Part shown: positions 1 through 6,664 of the stretch, one piece after another
Numbering within the stretch: position 1 is the first letter of the stretch
How the letters are laid out: each line of letters starts with the position of its first letter
NCBI GenBank assembly: GCA_945836565.1
Contig: CAMALN010000090.1
Coordinates: 1-6,713, forward strand
Direction of reading: 5' to 3'
Length of the DNA: 6,713 bases
Source: an uncultured Lachnospiraceae bacterium
Lineage (GTDB): Bacteria; Bacillota; Clostridia; Lachnospirales; Lachnospiraceae
The notes under the pieces: model-generated
Databases searched by the model: none
Told to the model about the DNA's origin: nothing
The model's input: the letters and a program-made list of their open reading frames with translations, nothing else
Translations under genes and position numbers: made by a program

Positions 1-339
1 TTCAAGCTCGTTTTGGAATTTCGCACTCTTATAAGTAAGTATCCTTTGAATATCCCCTTCGGAAAAATCAAGAACATGCTTTCTTGAAGCTTTATTTATA
101 ATCTTATCAATACTTACATCGCCATTGGTAATCTCATATTCATACTCTAAATTCAGACAATTCTTTGTATAATATATCAGATATCCTCCGGCACACACCA
201 AAAGCAAACCCCATCCTATATATATGGTCATCAGGGTTATAACTGCTCCAATAGCAGTTATAATCCCCGCAACTACAACCTTTGCATAGGACGCACCATT
301 TGGCTTACCCTCAACTATCTGTTCTACATAATTATCCAT
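1..339 (-). CDS. Small two-helix membrane protein, partial (DUF6106-like), C-terminus off the left edge
   Basis: An open frame with no stop runs from an ATG at 339 to the window edge, giving the first 113 residues. Residues 1-17 are a short polar N-terminus (begins MDNYVEQIVEGKPNG). Residues about 18-40 and 42-57 are hydrophobic and look like a helical hairpin of two membrane segments with a short Tyr-Ile-Gly turn. From residue 58 the chain becomes polar, with NLEYEYEITNGDVSIDKI at 63-80 followed by a basic stretch (KASRKH at 83-88) and an alternating strand-like pattern. This recalls the small clostridial family DUF6106, or a bacterial PH-like domain behind a membrane anchor; the family name is from memory and uncertain. 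The start is supported by GAGGAG at 345-350, five bases upstream. The ATG lies 2 bases after the nfnB-like stop, so it is almost surely cotranscribed and perhaps translationally coupled. Function is unknown; location in the cytoplasmic membrane is inferred. Confidence 0.8.
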   Translation of the reverse strand, partial: MDNYVEQIVEGKPNGASYAKVVVAGIITAIGAVITLMTIYIGWGLLLVCAGGYLIYYTKNCLNLEYEYEITNGDVSIDKIINKASRKHVLDFSEGDIQRILTYKSAKFQNELE

Positions 340-341
340 GC

Positions 342-1727
342 TTACTCCTCAAAAGATGCTGCTATAGCCTTTGCAGCCTTCTTTCCGGCACCCATCGCAA
401 GAATGACTGTAGCTGCTCCTGTTACTGCATCTCCGCCGGCATACACATTCTTTCTTGTACTCTCACCGGTCTCTTCATCAATGATGATTCCTCCCCACTT
501 CTGAGTCTCAAGTCCATCAGTAGTCTGACGGATAAGTGGATTAGGTGACTGTCCTATAGCTATAACAACTGTCTCAACATCTATAATATAATTAGAACCT
601 TCGATTGGCTCAGGTCTTCTTCTTCCTGATGCATCAGGCTCTCCGAGTTTCTGCTCTACAACCTCAATGCCCTTAACCCATCCGTCTTCACCATGAATCT
701 TGACAGGATTGTTGAGAAGCTTGAAGATAATTCCCTCTTCCTTAGCATGCTCTACTTCCTCTGCTCTTGCAGGGACCTCTTCTGCACCTCTTCTGTATAC
801 TATATATACTTCTTCTGCGCCGAGTCTCTTTGCAGTTCTTGCAGCATCCATAGCAACATTTCCTGCACCTACAACAGCTACTCTCTTGCCAACCTTTACA
901 GGAGTAGGAACCTCACCCTTCTTGTATCCCTTCATAAGATTAACTCTGGTAAGGAACTCATTTGCAGAATATACACCAAGAAGATTCTCACCCGGAATTC
1001 TAAGGAAATTAGGAAGTCCTGCACCGGTTCCAAGGAATACTGCGTCATAGCCCTTATCAAAGAGGTCATCAACCGTAAGCGAACGTCCGATTACAACATT
1101 TGTCTCAATCTTTACACCAAGATCAGTAATATTCTCAAGCTCCTTTGCAACAAGTGCCTTTGGAAGTCTGAACTCAGGTATACCATAGCTTAATACACCT
1201 CCAGCCTTGTGAAGCGCCTCAAATATTGTAACCTCGAAGCCCTTCTTTGCAAGCTCTCCTGCACAGGTTATACCTGCAGGACCCGAGCCTACTACAGCAA
1301 CTCTCTTTCCGTTTGGCTTTACATCAAGCGTCTGCTTCTTTCCGTGTTTCATATGGTAATCAGCGACGAATCTCTCAAGTCTTCCTATCGATACAGACTC
1401 TCCCTTGATACCTCTTACACACTTACCCTCACACTGGTTCTCCTGTGGGCATACACGTCCACAGATTGCCGGAAGTGCATTCTCGCTTGTGATAATCTCA
1501 TAAGCCGCCTCGAAATTGCCTGCCGCAACCTGCTCTATAAATCCCGGAATAGGAACATTTACAGGACAGCCTGTCATACATGGCTTATGCTTACAATTTA
1601 TACATCTGGTTGCCTCCTCTATAGCCATTTCCTCAGTATAGCCTGTAGCAACCTCTTCAAAATTCTTGTTTCTTATATCAGGCTCCTGCTGTGGCATAGG
1701 AACCTTTGTTGGACTCATATTTGGCAT
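342..1727 (-). CDS. nfnB: NfnB/GltA-like NAD(P)-dependent flavoprotein with two [4Fe-4S] motifs
   Basis: A 461-residue protein of the glutamate synthase small-subunit (GltD/GltA) superfamily, often named 'NADPH-dependent glutamate synthase, homotetrameric'. An N-terminal helical iron-sulfur domain has two cysteine groups: C42-x2-C45-x4-C50-x3-C54 and C89-x3-C93-x5-C99-x3-C103. A FAD-binding Rossmann motif GSGPAG lies at 147-152, a second dinucleotide motif GAGNVAMDAARTA at 287-299, and the FAD-closing AGGD at 430-433. The length fits NfnB (about 465 residues). Immediately upstream is an NfnA-like gene, and no large glutamate synthase subunit is present, so I infer the electron-bifurcating transhydrogenase NfnAB: NADH plus two reduced ferredoxins reduce two NADP+. 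Start: an in-frame TTG at 1760 would add 11 residues, but AAGGAG at 1737-1742 sits inside that extension, 9 bases before the ATG at 1727. A catalytic role in sulfide- or glutamate-linked redox is the alternative. Cytoplasmic. Confidence 0.85.
   Translation of the reverse strand: MPNMSPTKVPMPQQEPDIRNKNFEEVATGYTEEMAIEEATRCINCKHKPCMTGCPVNVPIPGFIEQVAAGNFEAAYEIITSENALPAICGRVCPQENQCEGKCVRGIKGESVSIGRLERFVADYHMKHGKKQTLDVKPNGKRVAVVGSGPAGITCAGELAKKGFEVTIFEALHKAGGVLSYGIPEFRLPKALVAKELENITDLGVKIETNVVIGRSLTVDDLFDKGYDAVFLGTGAGLPNFLRIPGENLLGVYSANEFLTRVNLMKGYKKGEVPTPVKVGKRVAVVGAGNVAMDAARTAKRLGAEEVYIVYRRGAEEVPARAEEVEHAKEEGIIFKLLNNPVKIHGEDGWVKGIEVVEQKLGEPDASGRRRPEPIEGSNYIIDVETVVIAIGQSPNPLIRQTTDGLETQKWGGIIIDEETGESTRKNVYAGGDAVTGAATVILAMGAGKKAAKAIAASFEE
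345..350 (-). promoter_or_regulatory. Ribosome binding site of the small membrane protein, inside the nfnB 3' end
   Basis: The bases GAGGAG on the minus strand are also the last two Glu codons of the upstream flavoprotein, followed directly by TAA and, 2 bases later, the ATG at 339. The spacing of 5 bases is short but workable. The arrangement suits reinitiation or coupling by ribosomes finishing the upstream gene. This site decides the start of a gene whose end is outside the window. Confidence 0.75.
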
Positions 1728-1736
1728 AATATATAT

Positions 1737-1742
1737 CTCCTT
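1737..1742 (-). promoter_or_regulatory. Ribosome binding site fixing the nfnB start at 1727
   Basis: AAGGAG on the minus strand lies 9 bases before the ATG at 1727, in the 22-base gap after the nfnA stop. It favours this ATG over the TTG at 1760, which would overlap the end of nfnA and has no comparable site. Confidence 0.8.
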
Positions 1743-1749
1743 TTTCTCT

Positions 1750-2574
1750 TTAGCTCTCAAGCTTCATCATACACTCGTGCTCTTCTTCCTTGAAGAAGGT
1801 CTGTCTCTTCATAGCTTCATCCCAATCAACCTCGAAGCCATCAAAATCAGGACCATCTACGCAGGCAAACTTAGTTTCGCCGCCTACAGTCACACGACAT
1901 CCACCGCACATTCCAGTACCATCAATCATTATCGGATTGAGTGACACTGCCGTATGGAGATCATATTTCTTAGTTACAAGTACAACATTCTTCATCATGA
2001 TGAGTGGTCCGATTGCAATTGCATGATCATATCCGGCACCTGAAGCTATAAGCTCCTCAAGCTTAGCTGTTACAAAGCCCTTTCCTCCCAAAGAACCATC
2101 ATCAGTCATTATATATACATTCTTACAAAATTCTGCGAACTTATCTGCCCAGAGCACAAACTCTGCTGAACGTCCACCTATTATAACATCTACCTCACAA
2201 CCCATCTTAGCAAGCTTCTTAAGCTGTGGATAAAGCGGAGCTGCTCCGAGTCCTCCGGCTACTCCTACAACCTTCTTCCAGCTTGACTGAAGTGGTGCAG
2301 GCTGTCCAAGAGGTCCTACGAAATCAAGGAATCCGTCTCCTTCCTCAAGCTTTTCCATAAGCTTGGTTGAATAACCAACTGTCTGTACTACTATTGTTAC
2401 AGAATTCTTCTCCCTGTCGTAATCAGCGATAGTAAGAGGAATTCTCTCTCCATCCTCATCTACCCTTACGATTACAAACTGTCCTGCTTCGCATCTTGCA
2501 GACACATATGGTGCCTCAACCTCAAACAGGAGAACTGCCTGATTCATTACCTCTTTCTTTAATATCTTATACAC
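1750..2574 (-). CDS. nfnA: NfnA-like FAD/[2Fe-2S] oxidoreductase subunit (sulfide/dihydroorotate dehydrogenase-like)
   Basis: A 274-residue protein of the ferredoxin-NADP reductase family, built as an N-terminal FAD-binding barrel (about 1-95), an NAD-binding domain (about 100-210) and a C-terminal [2Fe-2S] segment. The flavin motif RIPLT is at 44-48 and the nucleotide loop GVAGGLGAAPLYP at 104-116. The cluster region reads IDGTGMCGGC, then ...FACVDGP, giving C223, C226 and C238 with D218 just before. One Asp plus three Cys as ligands is characteristic of NfnA structures, whereas PyrK uses four Cys, so NfnA is preferred over PyrK despite the neighbouring carB. With the next gene it would form NfnAB, transferring electrons between NADH, ferredoxin and NADPH in the cytoplasm. 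Start: a GTG at 2574 with GGAGG 7 bases upstream, matching the usual VYKILKK-type N-terminus; an upstream in-frame TTG at 2664 would run 59 bases into carB and is not credible. It follows carB by 31 bases. Confidence 0.85.
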   Translation of the reverse strand: MYKILKKEVMNQAVLLFEVEAPYVSARCEAGQFVIVRVDEDGERIPLTIADYDREKNSVTIVVQTVGYSTKLMEKLEEGDGFLDFVGPLGQPAPLQSSWKKVVGVAGGLGAAPLYPQLKKLAKMGCEVDVIIGGRSAEFVLWADKFAEFCKNVYIMTDDGSLGGKGFVTAKLEELIASGAGYDHAIAIGPLIMMKNVVLVTKKYDLHTAVSLNPIMIDGTGMCGGCRVTVGGETKFACVDGPDFDGFEVDWDEAMKRQTFFKEEEHECMMKLES

Positions 2575-2581
2575 CTGTATT

Positions 2582-2586
2582 CCTCC
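2582..2586 (-). promoter_or_regulatory. Ribosome binding site for the GTG start of nfnA
   Basis: GGAGG on the minus strand is 7 bases before GTG at 2574, the best-placed start. The ATG that overlaps this site (2588 to 2586) is out of frame. This site is the main evidence for a non-ATG start. Confidence 0.8.
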
Positions 2587-2605
2587 ATTTTGTATTTTCA
2601 ATTTA

Positions 2606-5600
2606 TTATGATATCTGCTTATGAATTTCCTGAAGTGACATAACACCAATTTCGCCCTGCTCAATTACAGTTGCTATACCTTCTGCTGTAGCCTTTGCAG
2701 CTGCCATTGTAGTCATATAAGGAATCTTAGCCTTTATGGCTGCCTTTCTGAGATAGCTGTCATCGAAAAGCTTTTCCTCATCAACTGCAGGGGTATTTAT
2801 CATAAGCTGAACATTTCCGTTCATAATCTCATCTGCAACATTCGGTCTGCCTTCCTGCATCTTCTTGACCTTCTCAGCCTTGATTCCATTTGCTATAAGA
2901 AGCTCATAGGTTGTTCCCGTACCAAGTATACGGAAGCCACACTTTTCAAATATCTTAGCAACCTCAACAACCTCAGGCTTATCCTTACGGCTTACACTGA
3001 AGAGTACCGTACCCTCTGTAGGAAGCTTAGTCTGAGTAGCCTCCTGTGCCTTGTAAAATGCCTCTCCAACATTTGTCGAAAGTCCGAGAACCTCACCTGT
3101 AGAACGCATCTCGGGTCCAAGTACAGGGTCAACCTCCTGGAACATGTTGAATGGGAATACTGCCTCCTTAACACCATAGTACTTAGGATGAACCTCCTTC
3201 ATATCAGCAAGTGGTGAAGGTATGCCTGTAAGCTCACTTGTCATAATCTGTGTAGCAATCTTTACCATAGATACTCCACAAACCTTTGATACAAGAGGGA
3301 CTGTTCTGGATGCTCTCGGGTTTGCCTCGAGCACATATACCTTGCCATCCTCTATAGCGTACTGCATATTCATAAGGCCACATACGCCCATTTCTTCTGC
3401 TATCCTACGTGTATATTCCTTAATAGTAGCAACCAAATCCTCAGGGATGCTTCTGGAAGGAAGTATACATGCCGAATCACCGGAATGAACACCCGCAAGC
3501 TCGATATGTTCCATAACAGCAGGAACAAATGCATGCTTACCGTCTGCTATCGCATCAGCCTCACACTCTGTAGCATGTCTAAGGAATCTGTCGATAAGTA
3601 TAGGTCTGTCAGGTGTAACGCCAACTGCTGCCGCCATATACTTCTTAAGATTCTCCGGATCTCCTACGACCTCCATACCACGTCCACCGAGAACGTAAGA
3701 AGGTCTAACCATAACCGGGTAGCCAATCTTCTCAGCAACCTCAAGCGCTTCCTCAACATTTACAGCCATACCTGCTTCCGGCATAGGAATGCCAAGCTTA
3801 TCCATCATTCCACGGAACAAATCTCTATCCTCTGCCATATCTATAACCTCAGGAGATGTTCCCAATATATTGACACCATTTTTCTTCAGGTCAGCCGCAA
3901 GATTAAGTGGTGTCTGTCCACCAAACTGAGCAATTACACCGATTGGCTGTTCCTTCTCATATATACTGAGTACATCCTCAAGTGTAAGCGGCTCAAAATA
4001 AAGCTTGTCTGAAGTATCATAATCCGTTGATACAGTCTCAGGATTACAGTTTACTATGATGGTCTCAAAGCCGAGCTCCTTAAGAGCAAGCGATGCATGT
4101 ACACAACAGTAATCGAACTCGATACCCTGTCCTATACGGTTAGGGCCTCCTCCCAGAATCATTATCTTCTTCTTGTCGGAAGCAACAGTATTGTCAGGCG
4201 CATTGTAGGTAGAATAGTAATATGCGCTATCCTCTGTTCCGCTTACGTGAACAGGCTCCCAGCCCTCTGTTATACCATAACCGATTCTTGTGTTTCTTAT
4301 ATCTTCTTCCGATACCTCAAGAAGCTTGCTTAAATATCTGTCTGAGAAGCCATTCTTCTTAGCCTGCTCAAGGATATCCTTAGCTGGAACACTGCCCTTC
4401 ATCGCGATAAGCTTTTCTTCTTCCTCAACAAGCTCCTTCATCTGCTCAATAAAGTAATGCTTAATCTTGGTAAGCTCAAACAGCTCATCAACAGTTGCAC
4501 CCTTTCTAAGTGCCTCATACATGATAAACTGTCTCTCACTTGTTGGCTCTATAAGCATCGACAAAAGCTCTTCCTTTGTCTTTGAATTGAAGTCCTTGGC
4601 GAAGCCCAAGCCATATCTTCCTATCTCAAGACTTCTTATAGCCTTCTGGAAAGCTTCCTTATAGGTCTTACCTATACTCATAACCTCTCCAACTGCTCTC
4701 ATCTGTGTTCCAAGCTTATCCTGTGAATCCTTGAACTTCTCGAATGCCCATCTTGCGAACTTAATTACAACATAATCTCCACCAGGAACATACTTATCAA
4801 GCGTACCATGTACGCCACAAGGAATCTCATCAAGTGTAAGACCCGATGCAAGCATTGCCGATACAAGTGCAATAGGGAAGCCTGTTGCCTTTGAAGCAAG
4901 TGCTGATGATCTTGATGTTCTTGGATTAATCTCTATAACAACTATTCTGTCTGATACAGGATCATGTGCAAACTGAACATTGGTGCCACCGATAACCTCT
5001 ACTTCATTTACTATAGCGTAAGCCTGCTCCTGAAGTCTCTTCTGAAGGTCTTCAGATATTGTAAGCATTGGTGCACTACAGAATGAGTCTCCGGTGTGTA
5101 CTCCAAGCGGATCGATATTCTCTATGAAGCATACTGTGATCATATTGCCCTTTGCATCACGTACAACCTCAAGCTCAAGCTCCTCCCAACCGAGTATAGA
5201 CTCCTCTACAAGAACCTGTCCTACAAGACTTGCCTGAAGTCCTCTCGCGCAAACTGTCTTCAGCTCTTCTACATTATATACAAGACCGCCACCTGCGCCT
5301 CCCATAGTATATGCAGGACGAAGAACAACCGGATACCCAAGCTTGTCAGCAATCTTAAGAGCATCCTCTACTGAGTATGCAACCTCACTTCTTGCCATCT
5401 CAATACCAAGCTTATTCATAGTCTTCTTAAACTCGATACGATCCTCACCACGTTCAATAGCATCAACCTGAACACCTATAACCTTTACGTTATATTTGTC
5501 GAGGATTCCCTTAGCGGCAAGCTCCGAACATAAATTAAGTCCTGACTGTCCTCCCAGGTTTGGAAGAATTGCATCAGGGCGTTCTTTCTCGATAATCTGC

Positions 5601-5824
5601 TCAAGACGTGTAACATTGAGTGGCTCAATGTAAGTCACATCAGCTATGCCTGGATCTGTCATTATAGTTGCAGGGTTTGAATTAACTAAAACAATCTGAT
5701 ATCCAAGGTTTCTCAAAGCCTTACATGCCTGAGTCCCGGAATAATCAAACTCGCACGCCTGACCTATGATAATAGGTCCGGAACCAATAATGAGTACTTT
5801 TTTAATGTCTTCTCGTTTGCTCAT
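2606..5824 (-). CDS. carB: Carbamoyl-phosphate synthase, large subunit
   Basis: A full-length 1072-residue protein (E. coli CarB is 1073). It makes carbamoyl phosphate from bicarbonate, ammonia and two ATP; the ammonia normally comes from glutamine via CarA, feeding pyrimidine and arginine synthesis in the cytoplasm. The two homologous halves are clear. Carboxyphosphate half: GSGPIIIGQACEFDYSG at 14-30, MGGAGGG at 174-180, EINPRTSRSSALASK at 298-312. Helical oligomerisation domain about 401-550. Carbamoyl-phosphate half: GGGPNRIGQGIEFDY at 558-572, LGGRGMEVV at 712-720, EANPRASRTVPLVSK at 833-847. The allosteric MGS-like domain is about 936-1072, with T969 and T972 and N1010-T1011 matching nucleotide-site positions; the next residue is Pro where E. 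coli has Thr. The ATG at 5824 gives the standard N-terminus (MSKREDIKKVLIIGSGP), although its ribosome site is weak. carA is not adjacent: ispF lies upstream and nfnA downstream. No frameshift or internal stop is seen. Confidence 0.97.
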   Translation of the reverse strand: MSKREDIKKVLIIGSGPIIIGQACEFDYSGTQACKALRNLGYQIVLVNSNPATIMTDPGIADVTYIEPLNVTRLEQIIEKERPDAILPNLGGQSGLNLCSELAAKGILDKYNVKVIGVQVDAIERGEDRIEFKKTMNKLGIEMARSEVAYSVEDALKIADKLGYPVVLRPAYTMGGAGGGLVYNVEELKTVCARGLQASLVGQVLVEESILGWEELELEVVRDAKGNMITVCFIENIDPLGVHTGDSFCSAPMLTISEDLQKRLQEQAYAIVNEVEVIGGTNVQFAHDPVSDRIVVIEINPRTSRSSALASKATGFPIALVSAMLASGLTLDEIPCGVHGTLDKYVPGGDYVVIKFARWAFEKFKDSQDKLGTQMRAVGEVMSIGKTYKEAFQKAIRSLEIGRYGLGFAKDFNSKTKEELLSMLIEPTSERQFIMYEALRKGATVDELFELTKIKHYFIEQMKELVEEEEKLIAMKGSVPAKDILEQAKKNGFSDRYLSKLLEVSEEDIRNTRIGYGITEGWEPVHVSGTEDSAYYYSTYNAPDNTVASDKKKIMILGGGPNRIGQGIEFDYCCVHASLALKELGFETIIVNCNPETVSTDYDTSDKLYFEPLTLEDVLSIYEKEQPIGVIAQFGGQTPLNLAADLKKNGVNILGTSPEVIDMAEDRDLFRGMMDKLGIPMPEAGMAVNVEEALEVAEKIGYPVMVRPSYVLGGRGMEVVGDPENLKKYMAAAVGVTPDRPILIDRFLRHATECEADAIADGKHAFVPAVMEHIELAGVHSGDSACILPSRSIPEDLVATIKEYTRRIAEEMGVCGLMNMQYAIEDGKVYVLEANPRASRTVPLVSKVCGVSMVKIATQIMTSELTGIPSPLADMKEVHPKYYGVKEAVFPFNMFQEVDPVLGPEMRSTGEVLGLSTNVGEAFYKAQEATQTKLPTEGTVLFSVSRKDKPEVVEVAKIFEKCGFRILGTGTTYELLIANGIKAEKVKKMQEGRPNVADEIMNGNVQLMINTPAVDEEKLFDDSYLRKAAIKAKIPYMTTMAAAKATAEGIATVIEQGEIGVMSLQEIHKQIS

Positions 5825-5861
5825 ACCTATACTTGTCCATCCTTATATTTTTTTATTGTAC

Positions 5862-5890
5862 ATTATAAACAATATTATGGATTATTTCAA
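5862..5890 (-). promoter_or_regulatory. Sigma-A promoter of the carB cluster
   Basis: On the minus strand TTGAAA (5890 to 5885) is followed by a 17-base spacer and a perfect TATAAT (5867 to 5862). Transcription should begin near 5854-5857, leaving a leader of only about 30 bases before the carB ATG. That is too short for a PyrR attenuator or T-box, so any pyrimidine or arginine control of this promoter would have to act at initiation or on the enzyme. The start point is inferred from spacing. Confidence 0.8.
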
Positions 5891-5928
5891 TTACCTTTAT
5901 AGCACTTTTAAAAAATTATATATCAACA

Positions 5929-6513
5929 TTAATTGACTCTGGACAAGCATCCTGTACATTTCTCACATGCACTCATATTGGCGCAGCCTCCGTTTTCATC
6001 ATAAGCCGCTACCGTGATACTGCCTCTGTAATCATAATTATCCACCGTTTCCAATAGGCATATAGCCTGTGAACTGATTCCACTTCCATCACCTGTAAAA
6101 CCAAGGCCTTCCTCTGTGGTTGCCTTAACGCTTACCTGTTTTATATCTATATGAAGTCTGTCAGCTATATTTTTACGCATTTCTTCTATATATATAGCAA
6201 GCTTTGGCTTCTGCGCAATTATGGTTGCATCTATATTTCCAATCAGCATCCCCTCTTTGTCAATAAGCCTTCCAACCTCTTCTAATAATAACATACTGTC
6301 AGCACCCTTATATGCAGGATCAGTATCCGGAAAATGCTTTCCTATATCGCCCAAGGCTGCAGCGCCAAGTAATGCATCCATAATCGCATGTACTAATACA
6401 TCTGCATCAGAGTGTCCGAGCAGCCCCTTTTCATATGGTATATTTACACCGCCTAATATAAGCTTCCTTCCTTCTACCAGCTTGTGCACATCATACCCCA
6501 TTCCAATACGCAT
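5929..6513 (-). CDS. ispF: 2-C-methyl-D-erythritol 2,4-cyclodiphosphate synthase with a cysteine-rich C-terminal tail
   Basis: IspF converts 4-diphosphocytidyl-methylerythritol 2-phosphate to the cyclic diphosphate with loss of CMP, a step of the MEP isoprenoid pathway; it acts as a cytoplasmic homotrimer. The catalytic core spans residues 1-155, the usual full length (about 156-160). The metal ligands D8, H10 and H42 are present (GYDVH at 6-10, [10 protein letters not shown] at 33-42), with [14 protein letters not shown] at 53-66, the [11 protein letters not shown] region at 131-141 and GSGIS at 143-147. Residues 156-194 form an extra tail of 39 residues with Tyr/Asp-rich sequence and then C177-x5-C183-x2-C186-x2-C189. 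The reading frame is uninterrupted and ends in TAA, so the tail is not an obvious frameshift product. Start: ATG at 6513 with AAAGGAG 7 bases upstream; longer in-frame extension to 6609 would cross the promoter region. No ispD is fused or adjacent. Enzyme identity is very sure; the tail's role is unknown. Confidence 0.96.
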   Translation of the reverse strand: MRIGMGYDVHKLVEGRKLILGGVNIPYEKGLLGHSDADVLVHAIMDALLGAAALGDIGKHFPDTDPAYKGADSMLLLEEVGRLIDKEGMLIGNIDATIIAQKPKLAIYIEEMRKNIADRLHIDIKQVSVKATTEEGLGFTGDGSGISSQAICLLETVDNYDYRGSITVAAYDENGGCANMSACEKCTGCLSRVN

Positions 6514-6570
6514 TCTATATCTCCTTTCCCAATCGATATATTTTATACCAAGTGTAATAAATCGACAGAT

Positions 6571-6576
6571 ATTATA
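6571..6576 (-). promoter_or_regulatory. Candidate -10 box for ispF
   Basis: A perfect TATAAT on the minus strand lies 57 bases upstream of the ispF ATG, but at 15-17 bases further upstream there is only a run of T, not a recognisable -35 hexamer. A second candidate is the extended -10 form TGGTATAAA at 6550 to 6542, also without a good -35. The ispF promoter is therefore probably within 6540-6600 but cannot be fixed. Confidence 0.4.
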
Positions 6577-6602
6577 ACATTGATTTTTTTTCAAAAAAAC
6601 AC

Positions 6603-6631
6603 TTGACATTTTATATACACAAAGTTATACT
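6603..6631 (+). promoter_or_regulatory. Sigma-A promoter of the tRNA-Val gene, with AT-rich upstream element
   Basis: TTGACA at 6603-6608 and TATACT at 6626-6631 are separated by exactly 17 bases, a near-perfect sigma-A promoter facing right. The T-run then A-run just upstream (about 6582-6600) resembles an UP element, as is usual for strongly expressed stable RNA genes. Transcription should start near 6638, about 27 bases before the tRNA. Confidence 0.85.
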
Positions 6632-6639
6632 ATCAACTG

Positions 6640-6657
6640 TGCTTGCGACAGCAAGTA
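6640..6657 (+). other. Small hairpin in the tRNA 5' leader
   Basis: CTTGC (6642-6646) and GCAAG (6651-6655) pair perfectly across the loop GACA. A G-U and a U-A pair can extend the stem to 6640-6657. It ends 7 bases before the mature tRNA 5' end and would be part of the precursor leader removed by RNase P. No T-run follows, so it is not a terminator. Its biological role is uncertain. Confidence 0.45.
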
Positions 6658-6664
6658 ATGAAAT

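Noticed and set aside
1728..1760. Extended start (TTG at 1760) of the nfnB-like gene
   Set aside because: The extra 11 codons contain the ribosome site of the ATG at 1727 and would overlap the nfnA stop.
1209..1793. Long plus-strand open frames opposite nfnB and carB, such as 1209-1793 and 3485-4012
   Set aside because: Their translations are low-complexity Ser/Leu/Tyr/Cys-rich, match no family, lack ribosome sites and lie wholly opposite strongly conserved genes, so they are antisense shadows.
1750..2664. PyrK identity for the FNR-like protein, and a longer start at the TTG at 2664
   Set aside because: The cluster segment has Asp plus three Cys in an NfnA-type context and the partner gene is NfnB-like; the longer start would overlap carB by 59 bases and lacks a ribosome site, while GTG at 2574 has a good one.
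5895..5928. Terminator after ispF
   Set aside because: There is a T-run but no GC-containing inverted repeat before it; only weak AT palindromes are visible.
5825..5928. PyrR-type attenuator, T-box or riboswitch upstream of carB
   Set aside because: The gap is only 104 bases, the predicted leader about 30, and no conserved riboswitch or T-box motif is visible.
6582..6600. T-run/A-run inverted repeat as a terminator hairpin
   Set aside because: It is a pure A/T stem with a 2-base loop lying directly upstream of the tRNA -35 box, better explained as an UP element.
6514..6609. N-terminal extension of ispF up to 6609
   Set aside because: The extension is encoded by the AT-rich promoter region, resembles no IspF sequence, and contains the strong ribosome site for the ATG at 6513.
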